From: Durusdinium trenchii
Lineage: Eukaryota; Sar; Dinophyceae; Suessiales; Symbiodiniaceae
DNA: 64,000 nt
Assembly: GCA_963970005.1 (NCBI GenBank)
Contig: CAXAMN010001336.1
Span: 1,274,012 to 1,338,011, forward strand
Reading direction: 5' to 3'
In this document: piece after piece, positions 47,435 through 60,261 of the stretch
Position numbering within the stretch: the stretch's first letter is position 1
Layout: the number at the start of each line of letters is the position of its first letter
Position numbers and translations under genes: made by a program
The notes under the pieces: generated by a model
The model's database searches: none
Told to the model about the DNA's origin: nothing
Seen by the model: only the letters and a program-made list of their open reading frames with translations

Positions 47435-50400
47435 CTAACCAGTGCCACGCTCATCCCAATTTATGAGATGACAGCTGAGAGCCTGCTTCTCTACTGGAGG
47501 AGATGGCATGCTGCGCACTGCATCCCTCAGAAACGACCAAACTGAATTGGACAAGACCTGCAAGGAAAGGCGTAAGTCCTCCCAAAAGCTTGGATCTATG
47601 ATGATCTATCCAAATATTCAACTGTGGAACCAATGAACACATACGCACAAATGCCCTTTCAGTATTCTTCTTTGGTCATACACTGTCCTCGCACAATGAT
47701 TCCAACACAAAAACATCATCCATTGCTGTGGCCGCGGCGACTTGTCGCTGATAGACACGCAAATATGAGATTCAGGACCTTGGATCTGTCCCGATCGAAG
47801 TCGCGTCAGAAAACCCGTGAAGCATCCGAATATAGAACCTCTTCGTGCTGGCTCAGCTGCCACAAATACGGATCCCTAGCTGGAATAATTACAAAAAAAT
47901 CCAAGTACTAAGTCTTACTAAGTATATGCTGCTTAAGTGTTGCAACCTCAACTGCAAACTAGCCAACCAAATCCTAAGATCTTTGTTCGATTCACTTTAA
48001 TGATGTTTCCATGAATCACTTTCCATCAGGCTGCTATCTAGCATACTCCAGCCAATGCTGGCTAGCCTGCTGACAGAAAGAAAGAAATGGTATATAACTG
48101 GCCTGCAGTCGTAGATGTCCCCTACAAACCAACAGAATTCCTTCCGCAAAGGCATCACTTCTCAAAAACAAATATTGAGATCCACGGGAAGTTCTTGAGA
48201 CAAGAGTTAAACTAAGGACGGCAAGTCTTTGGAACGACTAAAGATTTTGTTCGCGTGAGAAAACTGATCGTTCTTCTACGGCCAAAACTGCTCATCCATC
48301 AAACCGTCCGCTCCCCAAAGCCCCCGGGCCGAGGTTGCACTTGTCAAGAGAGGAGGTGTCCTGTGAGTGAAAACGGCCAGCATGGCCAGCATCTGTCCAT
48401 TGCATTCATAGTTGCTGTATATATAATATATATATGTATATATGTTTTTTTGGAACAAACACAGGGAACCGTCCGTCAATGCAGGACTTGATCTGATTCC
48501 GCACCGTCCTTTTCGTCTCCCCGACCGGTGGCGAGACGATCGGGCGAGTGCGGTCGGTCCTCAAGGATTCGACCGCTGGCGATGAAACGGACAGATCTCT
48601 GCGCCTGGCCGGTCGAGCGCGTGGCAAGGGTTAGCAGGGGTCGAGAGCAGCGGGTGAGAGCAGTGAGAAGTAGAGACAGCACTGCACCCAGTCTTTGATG
48701 TGAATTAACTATTATATGATGAGAACATGTGTAGATCAGTATTTTCAATGATGAGACCTGAGTTCTATATCATCAGTACTCAAAGAAAAACATGAGAAGA
48801 AGCAGGCGGAACCAGAAACGGCCCTTCTTTCCGTGATGTCTTGCGGTCTCTCAGGAAAGGTGGGTACCGAAATCGGTACCTCAGAAAGGCACCCGAAGCC
48901 ATTTGTGACACACCAGTAGTACAGGAGATGTATGACAATGTGTGGAGACTCCTTACCTTTTGTTTCCTGAATCCCATCGCGTTGTCAAGAAGGAAAAACA
49001 ACCGTCACCCGTCCATAGCGCCAACTCCCTCAGCCATGAGATCAATGATGATTTAAAGCACCCAATGTGGAAGTGAAACCCACAGGTTCAAAGCGCTTTT
49101 TCACTTGGCTGGCTCGAAAGACAAACCATGCTTCTTGGTCTTTGAGACGTGCTTTTTCTTCTGTGTTCTAAGCTCTGCTCGGCAATGTCTAGTAACGCCC
49201 GTATTACAAAAGCATGATCCAACTGAATTTACATTTGACATCATTTGACAGTTTATTATTCATGATGTCAATCAATCACATCATTATAGCGGTCGATGAC
49301 GCTGCCCCGTGTTCACCGCACGAACACTGCACCAGGTCTCTCCACGTCCACCTCCAGGGCGTCGGCGAAGAGCTGCCGCTTCAGCGCTCCCACCGTCGCG
49401 GAGGCGGGATCCTCCACCTGAAAACTCTGACCTCGGTGGCTCCGGTTGGCAGGTACTTCTTGCACCAAAGAAAGACACCCTACTAGCGATGGCCTCCAAC
49501 CTAGAAAGAAAGGGAGCCGAGCCAATGCAATCCTACATCTCATGAAAAGGAGTCAGTCAGACCTGCGCAAAAACGGTCATGTGTGGGAAACGAGGCTCCT
49601 TGAAGCGTGTCCATGCTGTTTTTGTGTTCCTGTCTTGCTGAGCGGTGGTTCTGACACTACTCTGCAGTCCATGACCTCTTGTGCAAACAGGTTTTCCTGG
49701 CTATTGTAGAATCATAGACTACGTTTTCCTCCCCACAAGCATCTTTGGCACATCCTTTTCATCTACGTAGCACACCACAGGACTCTATCCCTCTTCTGGA
49801 TCTCAATCTGCATGTTGAGCTATGACTTCTACAGTAGCTGAGCCTCAAGCGACCTTGAGATGGCGTACCAGCCTCACGGCGCATCCAGAATCACGTGCGC
49901 ATCATGATGCATGCTGCATGGGATAATCGGCGTTGAACCACTGTGGCGAACACAGGCGTGTATCCATTGCGGATCATGCATGAAATTAGGAACAAACTAC
50001 AAACTCTGCATGGTTGGGAGTGTAATCACTCTATGTCTCCCGAGGACATCTCCGGCCTGGAAAATATTGAAGTGCAATGTGATCGGATCCATATTCAGCC
50101 TTGGCTTCCTGAGCTGGGTGTTTGGCCGCGTGCGTTTGACAGTCAGAGTGGGGCTTCACAAACACGTTGTACATCATAGCCGTAGAACAATACGTACTCT
50201 GTGGCTCTGTGGGGGAAAATCAATGCCTCTTTCCCAAAAACGTCCAAGGTATGCCTTGAGAGCTCTAGACTCTACAGACTGATCAAATGTTGTCAACCCA
50301 CAACTGAAGTCGTGACATCGTGGATTGATTGCGCCCTGCTTGATTCCCTCTCTGTTCACAGATCAGTGTCAGTGCAGGTCAATCCATGACGAGTCCATCT

Positions 50401-51830
50401 TCTGTCTTCCCATTTCGCCACCCACGACAAGAAACACCGTCCGAGTGCGAGGATGTTTCAAATCCAAGGCTCCTAGTCAACCGGGCTTTCCTTTTCTTGC
50501 CCAGCCCTAGGAGAGCAATTGCTCTTGAGCCTACCTAACAGCGAGATACGAACACCAGTCCTCTCCCAGTCCACATCCAATTGCAGTGTCTAACGACCGG
50601 TCCAGAAAGGTCTGGTCGAACCTTTCACAGGGTCGACTCATGCGATCTGCAGCGACTCGCGCCGTGCCATCCAGAGGCGATGTTTGCTCGTACCGCTGCG
50701 TGAGAGGAGGGTCTCAATGCTTGCGAGATTCACAAGCTGGCTGCAGCTTTGTCAGCCCGGAGCGATTTCCGCCCCGAAAAACATATATACAAATGAAGTA
50801 TGGTCAACATGGTCAAACCGGTACTGGTAGAGACTTCAAGAGGTCTTTCACGGAACTGATTGTGAATGACCAACTTTGACCAGGCCTCATGTCTGTGAGT
50901 GGTCCGTGGGTGGTCCGCTTCAGTGTTTCACCACGGACCGTCTGGTGGATCGAACGAACGAAGGTGTCGAACTCATGTCGGATGCGCCGTGGCCTGAGTG
51001 CCGTTGGGCGCGGCCCTTGGGCGGGGCCGAAAAGGGGCAGGCATAGCATGTGCACCAGTGACCCGAAGTGAAGACGATTCCCTTCAACTTACACATCACC
51101 AAAAGTCATGATCTCATGCTGAGACATGCTGGGACTATAGGCATTGTCCCAAATCATAGATCTTGAAGCAGCTGCATGGACATCCTCAATTGGAAACTTC
51201 AATTTTCCCGAGGATGAACCACGGCTACCCTCCAGCATTAGCTGCAAGCTTGCGTGGGGGAACACCGGAACACCGCTACCTCCAAACACGAGCAGCCGGT
51301 GACCAGTTCACCACTAGTGCGGAGTGTCGCTTGGTCCAGCGGAGGTGTCGCCCTTTGTCGACCACACGGCACATGAAAACCATTGAACCACCGCACCACC
51401 TTTCTGACCACTCAGCGCGTTGAGCGCGGTAAGAACACCGCCCACCGCTAGCACTCAACTGAGCTGCTCGAAGGTTGGATAAGAGATCGTCATGCTCAGA
51501 TCTCACCCGGGAACCATTCAGGAGGATCACCAAGACCTGGTTGCGGTGTACGTCGGGTCGGCGTGCAGCTGCGCAAAACTCACAGAACATCTCAACACAT
51601 CTGGAATCTGGGCCTGTTCCCTTCCAAAAACTGGCCTGCGATATGGATTTTGTCCTATTTTGCTGATACAGTGACCTGCGCACAGTAATGCTATGGATAC
51701 TACAATTATTACAGCACTCAATGCTCCTCTCCTCGCACATGGCTCTTCACCCGTGACTGGCCCTCCACCCGAGGCCACCCCGCCGTTCCGAAACTGCTCC
51801 AGCTCGTCTCTTCTCGAGACCAAGCTCGCA
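47435..51830 (-). CDS. Candidate minus-strand gene of unknown function, several exons
   Basis: Exon-like segments from the 5' side: 51830-51700 (DELEQFRNGGVASGGGPVTG), 51645-51430 (ASFWKGTGPDSRCVEMFCEF, later NQVLVILLNGSRVRSEHDDL), 51290-51095 (FGGSGVPVFPHASLQLMLEG), 51030-50820 (RRIRHEFDTFVRSIHQTV), 50745-50640 (LVNLASIETLLSRSG), 49425-49313 (GQSFQVEDPASATVGALKRQ, loosely like the start of a ubiquitin-like fold), 48600-48490, and a terminal exon 47557-47435 after TTGCAG|G (LSNSVWSFLRDAVRSMPSPP, ending at TAG). The last one is the best supported. No enzyme motif is recognised. The region could hold more than one gene. Confidence 0.35.
48863..48880. repeat. Perfect short inverted repeat GGTACCGA-AA-TCGGTACC
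   Basis: Eight paired bases on each side of AA, inside a frame open on both strands (plus: RSLRKGGYRNRYLRKAPEAI). Could be a stem-loop or chance. Confidence 0.5.
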
Positions 51831-51928
51831 GCCTGCGGTCTGGAGACTGGACTTGGTCGCCGACTCTCGGGGACCTTGGGACCTGGATCAACATGACGTC
51901 ACATCCAACGCCGGATGATCAGCTCAAG

Positions 51929-51955
51929 AAGAAGAAGAAGAAGAAGCTTAAAAAG
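51929..51955 (+). repeat. (AAG)n microsatellite
   Basis: CTCAAG followed by AAG units to about 51949, then CTTAAAAAG. A plus frame through it would be poly-Lys or poly-Glu; no surrounding coding context supports it. Confidence 0.8.
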
Positions 51956-52398
51956 GTACACCTGGCAAAGGCCAAAATACTTAACTGCCAGCTCTGTTAG
52001 TCCAGCTCTTCTGTAGACTATCACGTTCGAACGATTCAGTTGTTAAGCTTTTGACAGAGCTTTGGGGAAGCCGTAGTCTTGGGGGTTGAAAGGGTGTGTA
52101 AAGAGATTCGGGAATGGCAGCCTACTGCTCGATAATGAAAATTGAGGCTGGCAGCATGGAAAGGGATGAACAGGAAGGCCTTGACATGCTGTGAGCCTTT
52201 TTAGCACAGCACACCTAGCTTCAGCTGCATTCCAGCCGAATGCCAATGATCGAGCCATATCGAGCCCCTAATCAAACGCGTGGAGCGTCCAGATTTGAAC
52301 CTCCTTCGCCCCCTGCTGCACACACCTAGCAGCTAGCATTCCCCCCACACTCCCTCAGTCTTCAGTCTGCATGGAACAGCGATGCGTGAAAGAACGAG

Positions 52399-52881
52399 TC
52401 ACACGGCCCTGCTCACTCGTTTGCGCTTGGGCGTCGAGCAGCAAGTGCAGTGGCACAACTTCAAGGCGTTATGAGCCTTCTTGAACTGTGCCTTCAAAGT
52501 GACCACATGGGTGCGCAGCTGCCTCAGCTCCTGCGTCTGCTGGGCAAGCAACTTCTCTTTCTTGCGCTCCTTCTTCTCTTTTTCTAGGCATCGAGGGCAG
52601 GTGTCGTAGTTGCCTTCGATGAAGTCGCAGTTCATGTCACTGTCTTCGTCACTGTCACGATCCCCTTCCCATGCGTACTCATCTGCATCATACGCCTCAA
52701 ACTTGTCCTTGCATGACAAGCACGTGTGGCACCCCATGATACAAACTGTGCTTTCTAGCTTTGCAACTAGCTCGGGCCGACGCTTCCCACGTACACACGC
52801 ACACAAAGCTCTGACTCTAACCGTTCTCAAGGGGATTCTAGCCGTTTCGGCCATGATGTCAGGAATTTCAACGTGGGCCAT
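52399..52881 (-). CDS. Cys-rich coiled-coil protein, 160 aa, single exon
   Basis: One intact frame from ATG (52881-52879) to a stop ending at 52399, the longest minus-strand frame in the window with clear protein character. Resid 36-60 carry a Cys cluster (CIMGCHTCLSCKDKF), followed by an acidic stretch (EGDRDSDEDSDMNCDF), a second CPRC pair at about 95, a charged helix with Leu spacing typical of a coiled coil (about 97-140), a CHCTCC cluster and a basic PKRKRV near the C terminus that resembles a nuclear localisation signal. The Cys pairs could bind zinc. No named family is recognised. Being intronless it contrasts with its neighbours, so it may be a retroposed copy. An inner Met at residue 10 is an alternative start. 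Confidence 0.6.
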   Translation of the reverse strand: MAHVEIPDIMAETARIPLRTVRVRALCACVRGKRRPELVAKLESTVCIMGCHTCLSCKDKFEAYDADEYAWEGDRDSDEDSDMNCDFIEGNYDTCPRCLEKEKKERKKEKLLAQQTQELRQLRTHVVTLKAQFKKAHNALKLCHCTCCSTPKRKRVSRAV

Positions 52882-52959
52882 GCGGAACGTTATCAGTTTT
52901 ATTGTGTAGTCGGAATATCTTCACCGCCGGCCTCATTCTTTGGGAACTTGATAAACTAA

Positions 52960-55150
52960 TTGAGTGGTAAATGTCAGGCAGGAAAACATATCTTGCGAAA
53001 CCATTCCATTGTCTGATCGAACATTACCTCTTTCAACAGAGCTGCAAGCTGCGCCGCACGTCATCGCCCGCCTCAGGGCAACGGCATCACCCAGCTGCAA
53101 GCCTGTCAGGTAGACCTGGTGAAGTCAATTGGTGTGAGAAGAGCTTCGCTGTGAGAAGCGTCGGTTCTTGTTACAAGTTACAAACAACAATCTGTCCAAG
53201 GTCAGGAGGCTTTGATGGAATCACATTCTAGTCCAACCAGCATTGGAGCTTGGAGTTACCAACAAAAATTCAGCTAAGTTGGATCATCCTAGGTCAGCAA
53301 ACAGCAAGCTGATTGCTGACCTAAGTGGTTGGTCTTCGTGCCAAGCCACGCGTGCTGGCGCCAAAGCGCTACCCACATGGGCTGGACATCGTTGCACCTC
53401 GCTCGTCGGGACAGTCGACAGTCGTGCAGTTCCACGATCCAGTCGTTCTGCTGGTGCCGTTATCTGATGTGATCTGGATCTCATTGATCAACTGTACTTG
53501 AGGGACCCCTCTAAAATGAAGAAAGCCGGGAACGCACAATCATGCTCTAATTGGTTTGTTGTGTGGTGCTGCGACTAAACAGAAACGTTCCACAAGAAGC
53601 TTGACAATCGAACTCCCCATGTGTCCTAGACTGCAAAACATCGAGTGGAGGAGAAAGTCGACCACAACCAGGGGTCAACGATCTCTAGCTCTGCTTCATG
53701 GGCAACTTCCTCACGCCTCTTGAAATGCAAACACGACCTCCCAAACCTGGGTCAGACCAAGTGGTGTGACCTCGATGCACTCGCCACCCTCGTCAGCCTT
53801 ACCCTCCCAACATGGTTACGTGGAACATGGCCCTGAAAGGATACTATTTTCTTAGACTAACTTTAACAGAGTTTTCCCACTTCCATATTGTTTCAGGGAC
53901 AGTATCTTATCATGTGTTATCATCTGTCTATGGCATCAACCTTCTTAAGTGCCCTGTTCGCTTTGCGCAAATCCCAACGTGTTCATGATCTGTATGCGAG
54001 GCTTCTGCGTTGAACACCCACATCCTGGCATGAGCATAGGGACACTTCCAAGGCACGCATTTCTCTGCTCCGGTGAACAGCGTGGGAGGCCCAAAGGCAT
54101 AAAGCACCTTTGGACATTGGCAACATGAAGTGCGGCTAAGAGAGGAACTTTCTCAGTGGAATCTAAAACGCTTTGTTCCGTATTGCATGAAGCTTTTAAT
54201 CCTGTTGCGCTCATGCATCTTTATCTTAGCAAGTCTTCTTAAGCTGCGTGCTACTATGCTCGTGCCTACATAAATATATCATGGCAAATCATGGAAGATC
54301 CTGTGATTATGCTTTGCATTCTATGCAAAGGTATTCCAAACACGAGTAATTAACTATAGATTCTTAACGCCAACTTCACAGCCTTGCTTGATCCCTCCTC
54401 CTCCTTCTTTCATCTCCTTTCCCCCAGTCGCAGTTCTGCGCCTTTCCCACACCAGCAGTTTTGAAGCTGTGCCACTGCGGAATGAGTGCCTTGGATTCGC
54501 GGAGTCCCACGGGTCGGAGATTGCGGCGTGGTGGTTTTTGAGCGCCGAGCGACCTGGGTAGTTATCATGATTGTGGGGTTCCAAGTGGAGGTCTAAATCA
54601 ACAGGAGGAGTCCCAGCAAAATGAGTTCTAATAAGCTATAGAGAGGTTGATGATGGGCAATGTTTGTGTTGGTCGACTTGCTGGTTTTGATCCCACGCTC
54701 ACTGGGAAGCTGCATAACCAAAAGGAACACTGTGCTCGATGCTGGAGCCTAGGCCTTGGGTGAACACATCACAGGCAAGATTGCACCAATTCTCCAGGAG
54801 GACGTCCAAGAGACAAACTTCTCTTGGAGGCTTTGTCTCTTATTTTTGTTGTGCTCTATGACCCTCTATTCTCTTCGAAGCTGAAAGCATTCGAATTATT
54901 TGATTGTCCAATTCGGGCGCTTCCACTCACAGGTGAAACTCAAACATATCAATTGTTGATGTGCTTCTTCGTTCTCTACACGTAACCCACAATAAAATGG
55001 GATTTCTAAGGAGGGATAAGGAGGGTTCAACTAGGATAAGAGGATACCGCTGGACACGTGGATTTATACCCAAACAGGTTTCGATCATAGCAGAAATACT
55101 GGAAGAGCGCGACATACCGCGCGTTTTTTTTTATAGCTCCGGCGCCGTAG
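52960..55150. other. Gene-poor stretch
   Basis: No firm gene. A minus-strand frame at 53945-54214 (89 codons, MSATGLKASCNTEQSVLDST, with LGLPRCSPEQRNACLGSVPM further on) is complete from ATG to TAA but has ordinary, not G/C-rich, third positions. A short hairpin lies at 53290-53323. Confidence 0.4.
53290..53323. repeat. Perfect 11-bp inverted repeat
   Basis: TAGGTCAGCAA (53290-53300) and TTGCTGACCTA (53313-53323) pair completely around a 12-base loop. No poly-T follows on either strand in a way that would mark a terminator. Confidence 0.7.
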
Positions 55151-55154
55151 CTAC

Positions 55155-58100
55155 TCAATCAATCCCAGGCTGGTGCAAATCATCCAATTCAACAACTTCT
55201 CCTGGCCGACCGCTCAGTCTGTGCGCATCAATTGAGTGTCTGGTGGCCAGTGGTTGTCGATCTGCTTGGCCCAAGTCCATACACTGGAGCTCAAGACCTG
55301 TCAGGACCATGTCGCTTGGTGTCAGGCGCTCCCCGTTGAGATCTCGCGACGAGTCAAGGAGACAAACGTGCGTAAGCCTGCTGAGGTAAGGAGACTTGTG
55401 TAAACCTGTGCTGGGTTGGATCGAATTCATCCATTTTGGACTGCCAGGAAGTTGAACTCCCGCAGCGGCATGAAACTGATCGAAGACGCCACCGTTTCGG
55501 TCATTATGAATAAATTTACATACCTTTTAGCTTCAGTCCAGTCCGGTCACGTTTTGTGGTTCCTGGCATCCCCCCTTCGCTGCCTTTTGGGTGTCGGTGT
55601 TTTGGGCCCAAGCAGTACCGACGCCGCTGTTCGGCCCAAGTCACGGCTGACTGCATGATGTCGCATGGGGTCGCATGCTCCCCAACCTCATCGTTTGGGC
55701 AAAGAAGAAACACATCATACACCTTCCAACAGGTCTCCGACATGGTAGCTGAAATGGAGACTTAAAAGTGGCAGGTGGTGACCTGGCAGTGAAGGTGCTG
55801 GTATATCATCTTGCTGTGATATTTATATGCGATCTAGTCCTATTCTAAGGTGTCTGTTCAACCAAAACGTTCAAGTCAATCCTCTGTGAGCTCTCCCCCC
55901 CAAAGATTCTCTTTACTTCTGAATCGAAACAAGATGAAACAAGCAGTTCCTTGCTGATTCACCTGTGGAAACTGAGGAGGACACCTAGGTTGAGTGCAGG
56001 TGCCCCGTCAAGTCCTTCGATACACGAGGAGATACCTAGGGACGGCGCAGGGTTTGTGCACGTGGCGGTGTCGACAGCGGGACGGCAGGATTGGAGGAAG
56101 GCTGCTTGGGCAACTTGGATCTAAACCTAAACCAAGTTGTCTGGAGTGAAGGCATGACGGCATGACGTGCATTCATTAGATTTCATGTTGTATATAATTA
56201 CACATGACAGCAACCCTGAAATGGCCGAAGTGCAGCGATACACCCGTGACTCGTCTAATGTATATGCTTACATATATACATGTTTCGATGCCACACCAAG
56301 TCGAAACAATGAAAATTCAGAAGTCATCACTCCCCAGCTGGAAATTTTGGATGTCCTTTTCCAAACGCTTTCATTTGGTATTTTTATTTCAACGAACTCT
56401 TGATAAACCTTCCTTTCAGCCGACCGTCCTCCGCTTCCCACGACGTTCCCACGCCGGCGCACAAAGGTCCGGCCATTCGTGTCCGCCGTTCGGAGATCTT
56501 CGGGCCTTCCGACCGCCGGTGGATGGTCCGTTCGAGACATGGTCGTTGGTAGCGAGACATGACATCTGAGGGAAACAGTCCCCTGATGGTAGCGAAAATC
56601 GATGTTTGCTGGTTGATGTTTGATGTTTGATGTTCAGTCTTCTTTTTGTGATTCGTCTCTTTTTCATGTTCTTGTTCAAGGAAACACAAAGCTTCGGCGC
56701 CCGAGGTTCTGCTTCCGGCTCTCGTCATCAAACCGACGAGATGCGTGGAAAACGACGTCCCCCCCGTTCGACGTCGTGGCCTGTCCCCAGTGGGTTAAGA
56801 GTAGATGGCACAATCCCCAAGAAACGGTGGTTTATATATATGGACCCCTATATAAAAGACATCTTGCGGTTTGTGCCATCTACTCTCAATCCACTGTACA
56901 TGTCTTTACCAAGTCTGCGCTGATGGAGCAAGTGCTTCAATCGTTCGAGTCTTTAAGCTATAGAGAAACAGTTCAAAGAAACCTTCAGAAACAGCTGTAC
57001 TGTACATGACATGAATTTTGTTATAAAGCCATTTTTCTATGTCCAGTTTGCACCTGCCTAGTTCATTCGCTCCAATCACTCCAAATAACACCTGTCACTA
57101 TGCTTGAAGGCGCCTCAAGGCCATGCCGGGGGGGCTGGAGCCTTTCTCGGCTCGAAGCGCTCCTGGTCCCGTTTAGATGAGGGGACAATATATGTAGCTT
57201 GTACCCTCCAACAAACATGGAAGTGGACAACCAACTACTTGTGGCCCAAAGCCATTGAACCCGCGACCACGAGAGTTGCAGTTGGAGGGCTGGTAAACCA
57301 TCTTTCTTCATCACAGTCGCAAGTTCTCCATAGCCCTGCCAGGAAAATTTCAACATCTAAGATAATAGAACACATCTCCTGGAAGGAGGTCATACCCAGC
57401 GCTGCAGCTTTTTTTAGTTTTGACAAACACCAGTGAAAGAAAACATAGGACTCCTTGCTCGCGTACCCTTGTCCCTTCCTGATTTTTCAGTTTCGAAGCT
57501 GTCCATTAGGCAATGCTCACTGCGGATTGTGTCAACCATTCACACAATACAATGTGTGTGTGTGTTGCCTGCTGGACAAGGCCCAACATGCAACAGCGAC
57601 ACCTAGTGGAGAGACTTGAACAACAAACGAAACGTGTTGGCAAACAGGTTCTGAGTGTTGATTCATGATTTTATAAACAAGAAAAGGATGGACATGTTGG
57701 TGTCTCCCCTGCACTTGATGAAAAAACGATCACATGAATAAACTCCATGTCACAGCCATGTTACAGCCATGGATCAGCCCAATAATATGAACACATATGA
57801 ACACCAACCCCAGGGAGATCACAAAACAGTGTCTGAACTACAAGACAAATTGCTAAACAAGCTTCAACACTGGACTGGAACTACAATCTTCCTCAAGCTT
57901 TCCTGTCAAAACTGCAACACCACAGAACTCATTCTTGCTTTGGCTTAGTGGCCTCCGGGTGAAAAAGGCTGGCCGTGAGATGTTCCGCACTTTTTGAGGG
58001 TCCTCGTTTTGCATTTCAGATCTGACAGGATCCCTAAAAATTATGGTCAATGTAGGCAAACATGCCAGATAGCTATATACCATATATATATATATATACT

Positions 58101-58360
58101 TCAATCCAAAAAAAACACTCAAATCAATTCCTTCTCAACCAAACTCCACCTCTGATATAAAAAACATCTCATCTTCAGACTCTTCGTTTCTCCCACCTGA
58201 CGATCAGTAGGTCGTATCTCGCGGGCCTTGAGAGCTCGCCCACGCCGTAGAAAGGTGGCCTGCGGAGCCGTTCAGGCGGAGCCGTTACGCTGGAGCCAGC
58301 TTTGACGAGATATGAAGTGTATACACAGTAATATAGGAGTATAGAACATGCAGACAAAAA
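55155..58360 (-). CDS. Candidate minus-strand gene of unknown function with a good terminal exon
   Basis: The terminal exon 55377-55155 follows CAG|G and reads LTHVCLLDSSRDLNGERLTP, then SDMVLTGLELQCMDLGQADR and on to ELDDLHQPGID and TGA; it has strong coding character. Upstream segments on the same strand: 55740-55560 (VYDVFLLCPNDEVGEHATPC), 56560-56420 (LERTIHRRSEGPKISERRTR), 56800-56700 (GGDVVFHASRRFDDESRKQN) and 58310-58190 (VTAPPERLRRPPFYGVGELS). Joins were not determined and no family is recognised. Confidence 0.4.
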
Positions 58361-58795
58361 TTAAACATGTCCAGGACTGTCCAGGATTGAAATATAGTGC
58401 TAAAAATTTGACATATATACTGGGCAGTATATATATATATAACGACAGGTAGACATGTGTTGACACGTCCAAGACTTCGGAGAAAGGCAATCATGACGCA
58501 TGCCTGTTGGTGCATGTTGTTCGTTGATGTCCACATGTCCCTACACTTCTGGCCATACAAGAGTTGGAGTTGTTCCTCTTCATATGTTAGGAAAAACAAA
58601 CTTTGGGATGAAGCGTCTGAAGGCGTTGGAACATGGTGGAACAGTTCCAAGAGTTCCCAAATCCCGGAGGCATGCGACGCATGACCTGCACAGCCTCCAC
58701 GTGACCTGCGGCCTTCTCTGCGGACTCCGCTTTGCGGCCCTGAAATGGAAGAGCCGAGGTCTTCTGGTCTGTATGTTTTTATCTACTTAGTGGTT

Positions 58796-58862
58796 CCCAA
58801 ATAGATAGAAACGGTTTCCAATATTTTGTTAGTGGGGATTTACTTTTCTATCTATTTGGGGG
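58796..58862 (-). mobile_element. Short inverted-repeat (MITE-like) element, copy B
   Basis: CCCAAATAGATAGAAA (58796-58811) and TTTCTATCTATTTGGG (58845-58860) are exact inverted copies. The right arm with its inner flank (TTTACTTTTCTATCTATTTGGGG) matches, in reverse complement, the left arm of the element at 8221. No coding capacity. Confidence 0.7.
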
Positions 58863-58981
58863 TTACTTTTTTGTTCTAGAACTAAAAAGATACTAAAAGA
58901 ATGAACACACACACACGTTGGTCACCACTTCAAACAATATGAATACTTAACAATGGGGCTGACCACTTCAATCTTCACACA

Positions 58982-59236
58982 CACACACTTAGACAATGGG
59001 TTTGCAGTTAACTCTGTTCCTCAGCGAAATGAACGATGGAACCGCAAGGTGGTGAAGTCAGCGCAATTGGAATGTTTAACAAAATGCTCACTTGTCTGCA
59101 GTCGCGCGGCAGCTGAAAGAGTCCCTGCATCCTGGTCATCTGGATAGAGCTTCGAGGGCGACAGCTATGCAGTGACCCTCTTGCCCCCTGCTTGCCGAAA
59201 ACTCTTAGAACCAGAGTGTGACACACACACACACAC
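58982..59236 (+). repeat. Long direct repeat, left copy (about 255 bp)
   Basis: Runs from ACACACTTAGACAATGGG through TGAACGATGGAACCGCAAGG-like sequence to CCTGCTTGCCGAAAACTCTTAGAACCAGAGTGTG and a short (AC)n. The right copy at 59912-60290 is highly similar but carries about 110 extra bases. Confidence 0.85.
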
Positions 59237-59608
59237 TCGGCCGCTTGGCGGATCTCTCGCGCAAAGGCCTAAATAGGCACCTAAAAAGCCTTAGAAACGC
59301 AAGAAACAAAAAACAGAAAGAGAGCAGCGCTAAAAGGGCAGGAGAGAAAGATAGGGGTAGAAAAAATGACTACTTAGCCCTTGACTGGGGTAGGGAAACG
59401 AGCCTCAAGAGCCACCTAAAAAGCCTGAGAGAAAGCCCAAGAAAGCAGGGAGGGGATGTATGTACATGTGTGTGTGTCCGTGTGTGTGTGTTTGAATACC
59501 TAGCACTCTAGAGTTACTGAATACTTAGCGGAAGTTAATTAGGTGTAATAGTTAGGGAGCGGGACTTTAGTCTTAAACCACCCGGGTAGAGTAGACTAGA
59601 ACAGGGAC

Positions 59609-59662
59609 AACAGAGGGAAAGGCACCGACACACAAGTGTGTCGAGCACCATTTCCCTCTGTT
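59609..59662. repeat. Strong interrupted hairpin between the direct repeats
   Basis: Outer arm AACAGAGGGAAA (59609-59620) pairs with TTTCCCTCTGTT (59651-59662); inner arm CGACACAC (59626-59633) pairs with GTGTGTCG (59636-59643) around AA. Bulges of five to seven bases separate the two stems. Two near-identical TCCGTATRCCCGGCGG strings follow at about 59718 and 59744. Confidence 0.8.
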
Positions 59663-59911
59663 ACCCTAATTAGAGGGGGGGGTTGTTTGGGGTAGAGAAC
59701 CCGTCAGGGTTTATGCTCCGTATGCCCGGCGGCTTCGAATTTCCGTATACCCGGCGGTGTTGATTCAGGAAACTCAGTGGGTGAAACAAACATCAGAAAA
59801 GATAGTCCAACGCGTGCAGAAAGCAGCAAAGTCAGTCAAGTGGTAATCCGGCGTGATCTCAGCGCCCCAGTGACGGGGATCACACTCTGCACCCAGTGGG
59901 ACGACAGAGCG

Positions 59912-60261
59912 GCACACACTTAGACATTGGGGTTGCAGTTAGCTCTGTTCCTCAGCGAAGTGAACGATGGAGCCGCAAGGTGGTGAAGTCAGCGCAATTG
60001 GAATGTTTAACAAAATGTCCACTTTTTTCAGCCGCACGGCAGCTGAAAGCGGCGGAGGGAAACAAGTTTGGGGGAAGTATCGTGAAAGAACCATGAACCA
60101 AAACGTGGAAAGTGGAGTCACAGCTTGTTCAAAAGTTGAAGCAGGTACACAGGGATGATCAGTCCCTGCATCCTGGTCATCTGCATAGAGCTTCGTTGGC
60201 GACAGCTATGCAGCGACCCTGTCGCCCCCTGCTTGCCGAAAACTCTTAGAAACAGAGTGTG

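Noticed and set aside
49313..49425. Ubiquitin-like domain
   Set aside because: TVGALKRQLF fits the start of such folds, but the rest of the domain could not be found in neighbouring exons.
59700..59760. tRNA gene suggested by GGCTTCGAAT
   Set aside because: No matching acceptor, D or anticodon stems could be drawn.
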